Assembly: GCF_002727185.1 (NCBI RefSeq)
Contig: NZ_NIZW01000035.1
Location: 1-64,000, forward strand
DNA length: 64,000 bases
Direction of reading: 5' to 3'
DNA from: Rhodopirellula bahusiensis
GTDB lineage: Bacteria > Planctomycetota > Planctomycetia > Pirellulales > Pirellulaceae
Shown here piece by piece: positions 26,101-33,695 of the stretch (position 1 is the stretch's first letter; every line of letters starts with the position of its first letter). The notes below the pieces were generated by a model that was not told where the DNA came from, did no database searches, and saw nothing but the letters and a program-made list of their open reading frames with translations. A program made the position numbers and the translations under genes.

Positions 26101-27028
26101 TGGTGTCGCCACCGGCTCCGGCGTTCGCTTGCGTGATCGCTTCGCGTAGTGACATTTCGCCATTGTCGTTGGACTCGTCGACCCAAGTCGTCACCGTGAT
26201 CGTTGCGAGTTTGTGTTGCCAGGACTCCTGGAATGCTTCGCTGACAACGATGTCCGCATCAATGACACCGGTGGCGTATTCCAGATCCCAGTCGGCACCG
26301 TAGCGCACGTGTCCGGTGTCATCATCGCTGGCGGCCACGTCCGCTCCGGTGAGCGCCGCAATCGAATCAACAAGCGTTCTTCCTGACGCATCCTCGGCCA
26401 AGTCGCATCCATAGAAAAGAATGTCCGCATCGGATGTCAGCGCATGCTGCCACGAGGCTATCTCGCCCGCATAGGCGTCCAGGTTGTCAGCTCCGAGCCA
26501 CAGATTTCCGAGCCGAACCGACGCGTCTTCTGAGTGCGAGATGATTTGCAATGAACGGACGTCTGAGCGTGACTCCAGAATCTCAGTGATCTGCGTGATC
26601 CCGTCGCGATTCGCGTCCAGGACGAACACCTCACTGTCGGCTCGATGCAAACGCAAGTCTTCGAGCAAAGCATCGAGTTCCGGTGTCAACGCATCGATGA
26701 TGATGATTTCGCTGGCGACCGATGCCGACTGTTGCTCGGGGTTTTGGACACTCGACGAGGTGGTGCTTTGCTGTGATTCGGCTTCCGAATCCAACGGAAT
26801 CTCCAACACCGTGGCGGCCGCTGCACCATCGCCTGCCGAGGCGTCCATCATGGCCGGATCAATCGGCGTCGCACTGAACAACACCATTGGCTCGAGCGTG
26901 CTGATCTTTGGCGATCGCTTGCCATACGCCGCGGGCCCGCGTGACCGAGTGGATTGCTGTGCCAGGGTCGCGACGTGATCCACCCTCAGACAGCAGCGCT
27001 GCCACCAGTGTTTCGCGAATTTTGACAT
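20144..27028 (-). CDS. Giant DUF4347/beta-helix/YWTD/cadherin-like surface protein with C-terminal membrane hairpin
   Basis: 2,294 residues from the ATG at 27028, which has GAGGTG 7 bases upstream; a longer frame reaches 27079. The N-terminus carries LEPMVLFSA (near residue 46), a form of the LEP-type motif common on planctomycete exported giants. DUF4347 spans about 80-270. A right-handed beta-helix follows ([12 protein letters not shown] and many GNTA/GG-AI turns; 275-640). Next come a YWTD/LDL-receptor-B propeller ([20 protein letters not shown]; 643-912) and cadherin-like and related repeats to about 2040. A Ser/Asp/Glu-rich linker (2050-2100) leads to a C-terminal domain with two hydrophobic segments (2219-2269, including [11 protein letters not shown]). 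There are no RTX repeats. It is probably an adhesin or signal receptor, coupled to the downstream kinase and divergent from an export operon. Confidence 0.85.
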   Translation of the reverse strand: MSKFAKHWWQRCCLRVDHVATLAQQSTRSRGPAAYGKRSPKISTLEPMVLFSATPIDPAMMDASAGDGAAAATVLEIPLDSEAESQQSTTSSSVQNPEQQSASVASEIIIIDALTPELDALLEDLRLHRADSEVFVLDANRDGITQITEILESRSDVRSLQIISHSEDASVRLGNLWLGADNLDAYAGEIASWQHALTSDADILFYGCDLAEDASGRTLVDSIAALTGADVAASDDDTGHVRYGADWDLEYATGVIDADIVVSEAFQESWQHKLATITVTTWVDESNDNGEMSLREAITQANAGAGGDTIVFSASLDTSTVFKLTRQQTEDDANSYGDLDILKDVTIVGHGINTTIIDAGELSRIFDVRGGTLRLSDVTLQGGNASGDMGGAIRVEAPSAGLVLQRALLTDNTATEGGAIGNKGTIELTDVAIIGNGGVNGYATNTGGGITNRGTATLNRVTLSGNVATVGGAIFVESSATSISLTNVTVSGNTGANAGGGLYTKVNADIVHSTFTLNSSNIGGGIFVEAGTTTIANSIVSGNTATSSNPDVHGAFTSNGGNLIGDVGSASGFGSDLVGANVDLEALANNGGYVQTHKLQGSSAAIDAAKPEDAVGEDARGYSSLDGRLDSGSYQAQAGVIDRIFWIDSGTDEIQSSKLDGTDVQTVQSGLSNPDELFVDSVNQHIYFSEPDSDRIRRVNFDGTGLVNVHTGLDEPRGMAIDLANDKIYWVEDGDSYNAVKRSDLDGGNTETLALVTAGLNLTKPDDIKLDLVNGHVYWTDELTRKVERMDLDGSNRTTLFTHPGGFGAAVNGLTLDIANDTLYYSVSAGASSAIWRADLDGSNRSKLIDSDVDTPDGLAIDHLNGKLYWTNSGSSDISMSDLDGSNVTSLSIAGLDHPKGIGLGASQTNGAPISLGFQPNEVAENTNTTSGLSVGVFSTIDADENETFTYTVTGGADAAKFSIGGGNSDELILTDGVLDFESQSSYTVVVNVEDAEGNTATQTITIRVGNQSEIDGLWFTTDNDVSESSVAGLTNWGEDQVIQVSDPGLTLDGNGGTTSGTASTIGFRLENFISDTDVGISGMHAVWSGLSVGTGANSFELLAGDLIFSIDQSGIDFSSETEPDKEFDREDVIVFRASTPGDYTSGDFFFLLDNPLNGDDVRGISLVESVGGVTVGDTTLAQGTFLLSHSGGSEHDRVITYHADTVGESNTSGTAAVLIEGSDGGNLGFTEKIVGLHVVESSTAIGGVAVTAGDLLISVHAGSEASTTIGGVTGTNQDVFRLTMTSTRIGGSTSVANVELLFDGSDIGLNQLDNQEINSLTFVEATSPNTPIGAVSDVDADPDSVDEDAEIGDAVGIQASATDADGEAVTYSLVSDPDSKFAIDSNTGIVTLAAALDYDVETEHSFTVRATSADSSFTEETFTVQVNQVNSAPSFSFTTVLSSIAENADLTGGVHVANITLNDDGLGTNTFNLLGTDAAYFELRDSDTKLYLKDGVTLDFDTKSTLNVSVSVDDATVGSSPDDTDPFSITVTDVNSIPVVTLSQDGILLPEDTSTGSRIKMADINVADDNTGTNVLSLSGDDAALFEIDGTELFLKSGTNLDFETAPTLTVTVNVDDSSIGSGIDSSTDFTLTVTNVNEAPSVSLSNQVTTVSEGADLSSGMKVADIVVTDDALGTETFALVGADAALFRIDGTELWLVNDAALDFDSNATLDVTVEVYDASLSASALDSVAHSMSVTDVNSSPTVSLSQAGTSLAEDTSTGTRIKMADIIVTDDATGTNVLSLSGDDASLFEIDGNELFLKSGANLDFETAPTLTVTVNVDDSSIGSGIDSSTGFTLTVTDVNEAPSFTLVTPLTLVAEDEDLSGGLKVADLDITDDALGAEAFSLSGDDAALFEVVGTELRLRAGITLDAITNPNLDVTIDLDDASLGGGSEDTESLQIQVTTTNTPPTLSDWQDNSLAGQTVTVPASVFNGLSDDVDGQVLTAHLSAGPLVGVLDLQADGSFTFTPPPGFIGSISFEWTAFDGRQHSAAATVTLTFLPVPVVPPPPAPTPPEDTSGSNSDASDADSNDSSNDSDNGDNSEDSSSDSESESTNESDSAEVAVGMPNAATTNPDGTAQQSGQPGGAEEASTELERMNASVNEARLAQEAAEREMQIDRNQLGLTQSGGRVQRLDLDFDFGSDGVAMTSIDYALMTQPGEMWDQLDNYQQKVNSQIKGDLIVVGTAGAAASSVTVGVVAWALRSGLLLSGLIAHMPAWSAVDPLLIMQGFSGTGDGETLEELMDRHDKAMTDE
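21180..22740 (-). repeat. Tandem, partly near-identical coding repeats in the giant surface-protein gene
   Basis: About five units of 100 residues follow one another, each with an [16 protein letters not shown] core and a LDF-type strand. Two pairs alternate. The stretch at 21525-21760 and the one at 22135-22370 are close to identical in DNA (both contain CGCTGCCGATGGACGAATC), about 610 bases apart. This points to a recent duplication of a two-unit block, which leaves the gene open to repeat-number change. Confidence 0.75.
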
Positions 27029-27359
27029 CAGACACCTCGCACGACGGCACTCGAACAAGGGACAACGTCTTCGAGGCACGTTTGTTCACGGTACAACCCA
27101 TTGGTGTGGGCCGGTCGTCCGCCGAAACGTAGGCGACAAAATACCACCGGGCCTGGAAAACAGATTGGGGAAGGCAAGTTTTCTTTGGCAGCTGGAGAAT
27201 CTGTGCGGCTTGCAACACTCATTCGGCGCCAGGTTCCGATCGTGCCGGATGAATGCCTCTTTGCGGCTGATTCGTTGACTGAGTCCGGTCGATCTCCCAA
27301 ATGCCCCTTGTCTGGATTGCAGAAGGAACCTTCTTTCAGATCCAACCTGCCCGATCGAA
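27029..27359. promoter_or_regulatory. Divergent promoter region between surface-protein gene and export operon
   Basis: A 330-base gap between two divergent operons that appear to work together. A 14-base dyad with one central mismatch (AGAAGG-AA-CCTTCT, 27321-27334) lies 25 bases before the TolC-like start and could be an operator shared by, or specific to, the export genes. Promoter boxes could not be assigned with confidence. Confidence 0.4.
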
Positions 27360-29381
27360 TTGATGAAACAAATTGTGAAACCGACGACCGCCATGATGGA
27401 TGGCTTGCGCTCGCGCAAGCTACGGCGGGCGGTACGCCAATACACTTCATCCAGAAACCGATGGCTTCTATCCATCATTCTGACGGGAACTCTGGTCGGC
27501 CCAATACACGTGGCACTGCGGGCAGAAACGCCGACTCATCCGGATGGTCATTCGCGTCATCCTGTCTCCGCGTCCTATCGATCTCACGAAGCGGTTCACC
27601 TGCCGATTCCCAATGCCATCTCGAGTGGCCCGTACGCTCATCAAGTCGACCGGTATCGCGATCGCGTCCTTGAAAACGACGTCGTAGCTGAATCGGATGG
27701 AAATTGTTGGTTCAAAGATTCACCGGCGTTGTCGGCTGGTCCATCAATCGCGGGTGAAATCAGTGAGCTCGACCCACAGATTGTTTGGTGGGACGCGGAC
27801 GTCACACAACCTCTCGGTTTGGCAGAACAACACACCTCGGTCGACGCATCGGGATTGGCGCAGACGGCATTGATTGCCTCGCCGTATGTCCGCAGTTTGC
27901 TGACCGAGCCGCAGATCTCGATGACCGACATCGTCATCGCTGACGCACAATTTGACCCGCTGACATTCCTCGATGCCAACTACACCGACACCAACGATCC
28001 CGTCGGTAGCGAACTGACCACGGGCGACCAATCCGAACGCTTCCGCGACAACCTGTTTGCTTCCTCCGCAGGTGTTCGCAAGAAACTGACCGGTGGCGGA
28101 AACCTGGAAGTCGTGCAGCGTGGAGGCTATCAAAACAACAACTCCACGTTCCTCATTCCCAACCCGCAAGGCACCTCGCGGTTGGAACTGAACTTCTCGC
28201 AGCCCTTGCTCCGCGATCACGGCAAAGCGGTCAATCGCACGCGAGTCATCCTGGCGAAAATCGACGCGCAAATCACCAACAGCGAAGTCCGGGAAGAGAT
28301 TCAAACGCACTTGGTCGATGTCACGACCGCGTACTGGGAACTCTATCAAGCCCGCGCCGAATGGTTGCAACGCAATCGGTTGCTGGCCAGTGCGCAGGAG
28401 ATGCAAACCGTTCTGCAAGCCCGTGGCGCAGTCGACTCGCAACAACGGCAAATCCTGCGTGCCAACGTCGCGGTCGCAAAAAGACGAGCCGATTTGGTTC
28501 GAATCGAAACCCGCATCCGAAACGCTCAATCAAAATTGCGTTTGCTGACGGGCGATCGGCAATTCGCACAGTTTTCTCAGTTCGAAATGGTGCCGGTTGA
28601 GCGACCGTTGATGCAGTCGATCGAGCTGAGCACGCGAGATGCGACGCTGACCGCTCTGGACAATCGTCCGGACATCGTGCAAAGCCTGCAACAAATGCAT
28701 GCTGTGTCGACACGTGTCGGTGCCGCTCGCAACCAAGTGCTGCCACGATTGGACCTGTTGCTCAGTTCTTATGTTTCTGGATTGGAAACGGGCACCAATA
28801 CCTTTGGCGCGATCGGCCGACAATTCAGCGAAGGCCGGCCGACCTACTCCGCCGGCTTGATCTTTGAACGTCCCTGGGGCAACCGAGCCAACCAAGCTCG
28901 TCTGCGTCGCAACCGATGGGAATGGACGCGGTCCTACGCCGAGTTCCAACAAACGACCGAAGCAGCGATCACCGAAGTCGAAATCGCCGTTCGCGAAACC
29001 CAGACCTTGTTCAACGAACTGATTGCCAAACAGCAATCCACCGTTGCTGCGGCACGCGAAGTGGAATACTTGCGTCAGCGTTGGACACATTTACCGGACC
29101 CGAACGAAAACGCGATTCTGCTGATCGAAAACCTGTTGGATGCTCAAGAGCGATTAGCGGACGAAGAACGCGGTTTGGTTCGATCACAAGTCGCTCACGC
29201 CTTGTCATGGGTCACCCTTCGCAAAGCCATGGGCGTGTTGTTGGTATGCGACGTGGCGGATGTTTCGCCCGTTCCGACCGAAGTTTCCATGGTGGTCCAA
29301 GGGGAACCAGAACCTTTCGGCGGGATGATTGAAAGCGAAGAATTGGTTCTGCCGACACCGGAGGAGTGGAACTCACCATGA
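27360..29381 (+). CDS. TolC-family outer-membrane protein
   Basis: 673 residues, well above the usual 420-500. A basic start and a hydrophobic segment (LLSIILTGTLVGPIHVALRAE, about residues 35-55) act as signal sequence. Some 200 residues of unrecognised sequence precede the outer-membrane efflux fold, which begins near residue 265 with RLELNFSQPLLRDHGKAVNRTRVILAKID. Long alpha-helical stretches follow (YWELYQARAEWLQRNRLL, LVRIETRIRNAQSKLRLLTGDR, a second repeat up to ENLLDAQERLADEERGLV). TolC proteins form the outer-membrane channel of tripartite exporters. It is first in a tight five-gene operon with SecA-like and HlyD-type genes. The ATG at 27363 is an equally possible start. Confidence 0.83.
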   Translation: MMKQIVKPTTAMMDGLRSRKLRRAVRQYTSSRNRWLLSIILTGTLVGPIHVALRAETPTHPDGHSRHPVSASYRSHEAVHLPIPNAISSGPYAHQVDRYRDRVLENDVVAESDGNCWFKDSPALSAGPSIAGEISELDPQIVWWDADVTQPLGLAEQHTSVDASGLAQTALIASPYVRSLLTEPQISMTDIVIADAQFDPLTFLDANYTDTNDPVGSELTTGDQSERFRDNLFASSAGVRKKLTGGGNLEVVQRGGYQNNNSTFLIPNPQGTSRLELNFSQPLLRDHGKAVNRTRVILAKIDAQITNSEVREEIQTHLVDVTTAYWELYQARAEWLQRNRLLASAQEMQTVLQARGAVDSQQRQILRANVAVAKRRADLVRIETRIRNAQSKLRLLTGDRQFAQFSQFEMVPVERPLMQSIELSTRDATLTALDNRPDIVQSLQQMHAVSTRVGAARNQVLPRLDLLLSSYVSGLETGTNTFGAIGRQFSEGRPTYSAGLIFERPWGNRANQARLRRNRWEWTRSYAEFQQTTEAAITEVEIAVRETQTLFNELIAKQQSTVAAAREVEYLRQRWTHLPDPNENAILLIENLLDAQERLADEERGLVRSQVAHALSWVTLRKAMGVLLVCDVADVSPVPTEVSMVVQGEPEPFGGMIESEELVLPTPEEWNSP

Positions 29382-31399
29382 GCCTTCTCCACAACGCCGT
29401 ACGCTGGAATTCCAATTCGGTCTTCTCGCCCTGGTCCGCACGTTTGACCGGTTGTTCAAAGCTGGACATCGAGTCGATCCTGCAATCCGCTCGCAGCCAG
29501 ATGTCTGGACGCACCAAATCTTCGCGAGCCGATCTTGCGAATCGATGGCAGTCGCTTCGCTATCGATTGCTGCAGCGACAAACGGATTCAGCTCGCGACC
29601 AATCGCACCCGAATGACGCTGTCTGGGACGAGTGCTTAACCGACGCGTTGATTTTGGCGGCGGATGCAATTGAGCAAACACACAGCATCGAACTGTTCGA
29701 GGTTCAACTGCGTGCGGGATTGATCGTTTCTTCGGGGTTGATGTCACGACGGGGTGGCGTGGCGGAAATGCAAACTGGCGAAGGCAAAACCTATGCCTTG
29801 TTCGTTGCATCTTTGATCGCAGCCTTGCCCGGCCGAGGCGTTCACATCGCGACGCCGAATGCGTACTTGGCCCAACGCGATCACGATGAACTTCGCGACA
29901 CTTGGAACTTGCTTGGTATCGAATCGAGCTGTTTGCCCGAAGACGCGTCTGCCGAGCAAACCCACGCGGCGTATCGTGCTGACGTGACATATGGCCCCGG
30001 TCACGCCTTTGGTTTTGACTACCTTCGCGACCAATTGGCGATGGACACCGCCGCACGCCAGCGTCCCGGCTCGAAGCTGATGAAACGATTGCGTTCCGAG
30101 TCATCGACACCTCATTTGCAACGTGGCCTGGCGGTCGCTTTGGTCGACGAAATCGATCATGTGTTGATCGACGACGCGATGTCTCCTTTGCTGTTGTCAG
30201 GAACTCGACCAGGCGAAGCCGACGACGCCGCAGTTCATCGACACGCGTTGAAGTCAGCTCGTTCGCTCCGCAACTGCGTCGACTTTCAAACAATTGGGCA
30301 ACAAGTTGAACTCACTGACGCCGGGTTGGATCTCGCCTATCAGTCCATTGACGATTGGTCGGACGCTTCGCTTCGGCGGCCTTGGCACGAATACGTTGAA
30401 CTCGCGTTGCAAGCCACTCACACGCTTCGCCGCGAAATTGACTACGTGATCGATGACGAATCTGTTCGCATCGTCGATCAATCCACAGGCCGAATCTATG
30501 AAGACCGGACTTGGTCCGGTGGATTGCAGCAGGCCATCGAAGCCAAAGAAGAGCTGCCGATCCAGCGTGAAAGCGAATCGCTTGCAAAGATCACGCGTCA
30601 ACGCTTCTATCATTCATACGATTACCTGGCCGGAGTCACTGGTACGGCGAGCGATTGTCGCGAAGAACTGAAGTCCGTTTACGGCCTGACTGTGCAAACC
30701 GTTGATCCACGATTGCCATCCAAGCGATTGGTTCAGCCCACTCACGTCAGCCTCACCGCCGAACAAAAGTTCGCCGCGATCGCCAACGAAGCTCGCAGCA
30801 TCGCAAACTCAGGTCGGTGCGTCTTGGTGGGCACACTGGACATCGCGACCAGCCAACAGGTTGCCGCGGAAATCCGCCGCCAAGGGCTCACTTGCGAACT
30901 GCTCAACGGACTTCAAAACGCTGAAGAAGCTCAGATCATTGCTCGTGCGGGGCAACCGAGTGCGATCACTGTCGCAACGAATTTGGCTGGACGGGGCACG
31001 GACATTCGGTTGCATCCCGACGTGGCGGCAAAAGGTGGACTGCATGTGATCGTGACGGAACACCATCGTTCGTCGCGTGTCGACCGACAACTGATTGGCC
31101 GTTGCGCTCGATGTGGTGACCCGGGCAGCAGTCGCAATTTCTTGTCCGCCGAAGACAACTTGGTCGGCCAAGCGGCCCCTTGGGTGGGCCGAGCAATCCG
31201 GCGTGCGATCGTCACCGACCAAATCAAAACGTTTCCAGTCGAGTCGCAAATCGCCTCAATTCAAAGGCGGCAAGCAAAGCGGGCCGCTGTGGCGCGTCGT
31301 CAGTTGCTGGACGCAGATGAACGAGATCGCGGGTTGGTTCGCAAAGCTCAATCGAGCCATGATCCCGCCCCACACCTTCATGCATTGGATGCAGGATGA
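29378..31399 (+). CDS. Trimmed SecA-like translocase ATPase
   Basis: 673 residues against about 850-900 for housekeeping SecA. The ATG at 29378 overlaps the TolC stop (ATGA) and has GGAGGAG upstream. Walker A is MQTGEGKT (Lys137) and Walker B is DEIDH (Asp257) where SecA has DE-V/A-DS. The preprotein-binding region is recognisable (VELTDAGL, YEDRTWSGGLQQAIEAKEELPI, YDYLAGVTGTA). Later come ATNLAGRGTDI (Gly538 region) and the arginine motif GRCARCGDPGSSRNFLS. After this only about 85 residues remain, so the helical scaffold/wing region is mostly missing and the C-terminal zinc tail is absent. The ATPase core appears intact. Sitting among TolC and HlyD genes, it is a candidate motor for the locus rather than the general secretory SecA. 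Confidence 0.85.
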   Translation: MSLLHNAVRWNSNSVFSPWSARLTGCSKLDIESILQSARSQMSGRTKSSRADLANRWQSLRYRLLQRQTDSARDQSHPNDAVWDECLTDALILAADAIEQTHSIELFEVQLRAGLIVSSGLMSRRGGVAEMQTGEGKTYALFVASLIAALPGRGVHIATPNAYLAQRDHDELRDTWNLLGIESSCLPEDASAEQTHAAYRADVTYGPGHAFGFDYLRDQLAMDTAARQRPGSKLMKRLRSESSTPHLQRGLAVALVDEIDHVLIDDAMSPLLLSGTRPGEADDAAVHRHALKSARSLRNCVDFQTIGQQVELTDAGLDLAYQSIDDWSDASLRRPWHEYVELALQATHTLRREIDYVIDDESVRIVDQSTGRIYEDRTWSGGLQQAIEAKEELPIQRESESLAKITRQRFYHSYDYLAGVTGTASDCREELKSVYGLTVQTVDPRLPSKRLVQPTHVSLTAEQKFAAIANEARSIANSGRCVLVGTLDIATSQQVAAEIRRQGLTCELLNGLQNAEEAQIIARAGQPSAITVATNLAGRGTDIRLHPDVAAKGGLHVIVTEHHRSSRVDRQLIGRCARCGDPGSSRNFLSAEDNLVGQAAPWVGRAIRRAIVTDQIKTFPVESQIASIQRRQAKRAAVARRQLLDADERDRGLVRKAQSSHDPAPHLHALDAG

Positions 31400-32286
31400 T
31401 GAACCGCAAATTGACAGCGACGCTCTGCGTCATCGTTAGCGTGCAGTGCTTTGGCCTTTCTCGCACGGCGACGGCGGACGAGTACGAAGCCTTCACCGAA
31501 CCCTACCGACGGATTCAAGTCTCGTCGTCGGAGATGGGTGTTGTCACCGAACTGAAAGCTCGCGAAGGCGCCGAAGTTCGCGAAGGCCAGGTTTTGGCCC
31601 AGCTCGATGACGCCTTGCTGCGGAAGACACTGGAAGTATCACGAGCCGCGAAGGACGCGGTTGGTGGCAAGACGGCAGCCGAAGCCGAAGTGGTCATTCG
31701 GGAACAACAGGTCCAAAGCTATCGCCGCTTGTTCACGCAAGGCAACGCGACGCCCCGTGAGTTGGAACGCGCCGAGAACGATCATCGGCAGGCCCTCGCT
31801 CGACTGCAAAGTGTCACTGAAGAACTCTCCGTGCGAGCACTTGAATACCAACGCGTTATCTGCCAGCTGGAACAACGCCGGATCTTGGCACCGTCCGACG
31901 GCGTCGTCATCGCTCTGGCCAAAGAAGTCGGCGAGTTTGTTTCGCCAACCGACCCGATCCTGCTGCAGTTAGTTCAACTGGATCGTTTGAAAGCCGTTTT
32001 CTCGGTGCCACTGCGACGGATCGATAGTTTGTCAGATGGGCAATCCGTCGTCGTTCGCGTGGGTGGATCACGCAAAGCGGTCTTGGGAACTCTGGAACAC
32101 ATCTCGCCCGTCGCGACTGCCGAATCGGGCACCGTTCGCGTTCGAGTCGTCTTGCCGAACGAAAATCGGACGCTCCGCAGCGGCGTGGTTTGCTGGTTGG
32201 ACGTAGAAGCATCCGCTCGCAACATTCAATCGAAACCAGCTCGTATCAGTGACGCCCCGGTCATTCTCTCGCCTGCGGTTCGCTAG
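31396..32286 (+). CDS. HlyD-family periplasmic adaptor
   Basis: 296 residues, starting at an ATG that overlaps the SecA-like stop. A signal peptide or anchor (TLCVIVSVQCFGLSRTATADE) is followed by a split biotinyl-lipoyl domain (VSSSEMGVVTELKAREGAEVREGQVLAQLD and RRILAPSDGVVIALAKEVGEFVSPTDPILLQL) around a short coiled-coil hairpin (residues 80-155), then a beta-barrel. This is the membrane fusion protein fold that links an inner-membrane machine to TolC. The hairpin is short compared with HlyD of type I systems. It is third in the operon and is followed 3 bases later by a second, GAF-containing adaptor. Confidence 0.85.
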   Translation: MMNRKLTATLCVIVSVQCFGLSRTATADEYEAFTEPYRRIQVSSSEMGVVTELKAREGAEVREGQVLAQLDDALLRKTLEVSRAAKDAVGGKTAAEAEVVIREQQVQSYRRLFTQGNATPRELERAENDHRQALARLQSVTEELSVRALEYQRVICQLEQRRILAPSDGVVIALAKEVGEFVSPTDPILLQLVQLDRLKAVFSVPLRRIDSLSDGQSVVVRVGGSRKAVLGTLEHISPVATAESGTVRVRVVLPNENRTLRSGVVCWLDVEASARNIQSKPARISDAPVILSPAVR

Positions 32287-32289
32287 CAC

Positions 32290-33693
32290 GTGTCCACCGC
32301 ATCGACTCATTCGCCGCAATCGCTCGATCGTGATTCTCATCACGAGTTGCTGCATCGCGCCGAAACGTTGGCGGCGGCAATTGAACTGCAATCCACTCTC
32401 GACACATGTCACGAATTTGATGAAGCCGCATCCATCGCCACCCATTCGCTCAGCGAGTGGTTGCGATCCGAAGGCGCGGTTCTGTGCTGGAGAAATCGAC
32501 CCGACGCCGGCCTGAAGTGCATCAGCGATCACGCACATGGCGGCGGCACATTCGCGGCCAATCACCATCGCGAAACGTTGGCAGCGGGAGAGGAGGCTTG
32601 CCTGCGAGACGGGATCAGCAAAGTTGCGGCCACGGAGGTTGCCTCTTCGCCCGGTACGATGGCGATGCGGCAATGGTTGAAAGCCATCGGTTCCGCGAAT
32701 TTGCTGGCGTGTCCGCTGTTCAGTCCAGCCGGCAAGAACCTCGGCGTGTTGCTGATCATCGATCCGCAAGAACGTTCCGCCCTCTCGATTCTAGATGCCT
32801 TTGGGCCGCTGCTATCCAGTAAGTTGCAAAGCATTCAGCGTCTGCAACCGACCGGTGTGGAAGCCTCGTTGGTCAGAGGAATTCGCTCGTTTCGTTCGAC
32901 ATGGCAACGCGCAACCATCTGCATTCTTTCGACGATCGTGCTGTTGATGTTCCTTCCGGCGCACCACAACATTCGCACCAACGTTCAACTGCAACCGGTC
33001 CAACGTCGCTTCATCTCGGTTCCGTTCGACGGTCCCTTGCAAGAGTGCATGGTGCGTCCGGGTGACATCGTGACCGCGGGCGAATTGCTGGCCAAGATCA
33101 ACCCTCGCGAATTGGAATTCGAGCTGGCGGGCTTACGAGCACTCCACGGACAAGCGGACCAGGAACGACGCGGTTCGATGGCGACGCATGACTTTGGCAA
33201 GAGCCAAATCGCGGCGTTGGAAGCCGATCGTTTAAAGACACAAACTGACCTCTTGAACCATCGCAAGGACAACCTTGAAATCCGCAGTCCCATCGATGGC
33301 GTTATCGTCAGCGGTGATTGGAAGCAATCCGAGGGTGCACCGCTGACACGCGGCGAAACGCTGTTTGAGATCGCACCGGTCGGCTCAATGAAGGTCGAAA
33401 TCGAAATTCCCGAAGAAGAATTCGCTCACGTTCGTCCGGGGATGCTGGCTCAGGTTCACACCCATGCGATGCCGGATCGAGTGATGCATGGGGCGATCAC
33501 ACGAGTCCACCCCGCCGCCACGATTCGAGATTCGGAGAACGTGTTTTTGGCCGAGGTCACGGTGGACGATCAAGACGGTTTGCTGCGACCGGGAATGAAA
33601 GGTCGTGCAACGATCTATGGCAACAAACGTCCGATCGGTTGGATCGTTTTTCACCGTCCTTGGAACCTGATGCTTCGCTGGTTGGGCGTGTGA
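32290..33693 (+). CDS. GAF domain fused to HlyD-type adaptor
   Basis: 467 residues from a GTG start 3 bases after the previous stop. Residues 15-185 look like a GAF domain (RAETLAAAIELQ, ANLLACPLFSPAGKNLGVLLIID, AFGPLLSSKLQSIQ). One transmembrane segment follows (TICILSTIVLLMFLPA, about 210-226). The rest is an adaptor: VPFDGPLQECMVRPGDIVTAGELLAKIN, a short helical hairpin, LEIRSPIDGVIVSGD, then a barrel ending in a weakly hydrophobic tail. The topology implies a cytoplasmic GAF sensor joined to a periplasmic export adaptor, so ligand sensing could gate export. GAF domains bind small ligands such as cyclic nucleotides, but the ligand here cannot be read from sequence. Confidence 0.82.
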   Translation: MSTASTHSPQSLDRDSHHELLHRAETLAAAIELQSTLDTCHEFDEAASIATHSLSEWLRSEGAVLCWRNRPDAGLKCISDHAHGGGTFAANHHRETLAAGEEACLRDGISKVAATEVASSPGTMAMRQWLKAIGSANLLACPLFSPAGKNLGVLLIIDPQERSALSILDAFGPLLSSKLQSIQRLQPTGVEASLVRGIRSFRSTWQRATICILSTIVLLMFLPAHHNIRTNVQLQPVQRRFISVPFDGPLQECMVRPGDIVTAGELLAKINPRELEFELAGLRALHGQADQERRGSMATHDFGKSQIAALEADRLKTQTDLLNHRKDNLEIRSPIDGVIVSGDWKQSEGAPLTRGETLFEIAPVGSMKVEIEIPEEEFAHVRPGMLAQVHTHAMPDRVMHGAITRVHPAATIRDSENVFLAEVTVDDQDGLLRPGMKGRATIYGNKRPIGWIVFHRPWNLMLRWLGV

Positions 33694-33695
33694 CG

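Noticed and set aside
20144-27028. RTX/type I secretion substrate
   Set aside because: No GGxGxDxxx nonapeptide repeats and no ABC transporter next to the TolC and HlyD genes.
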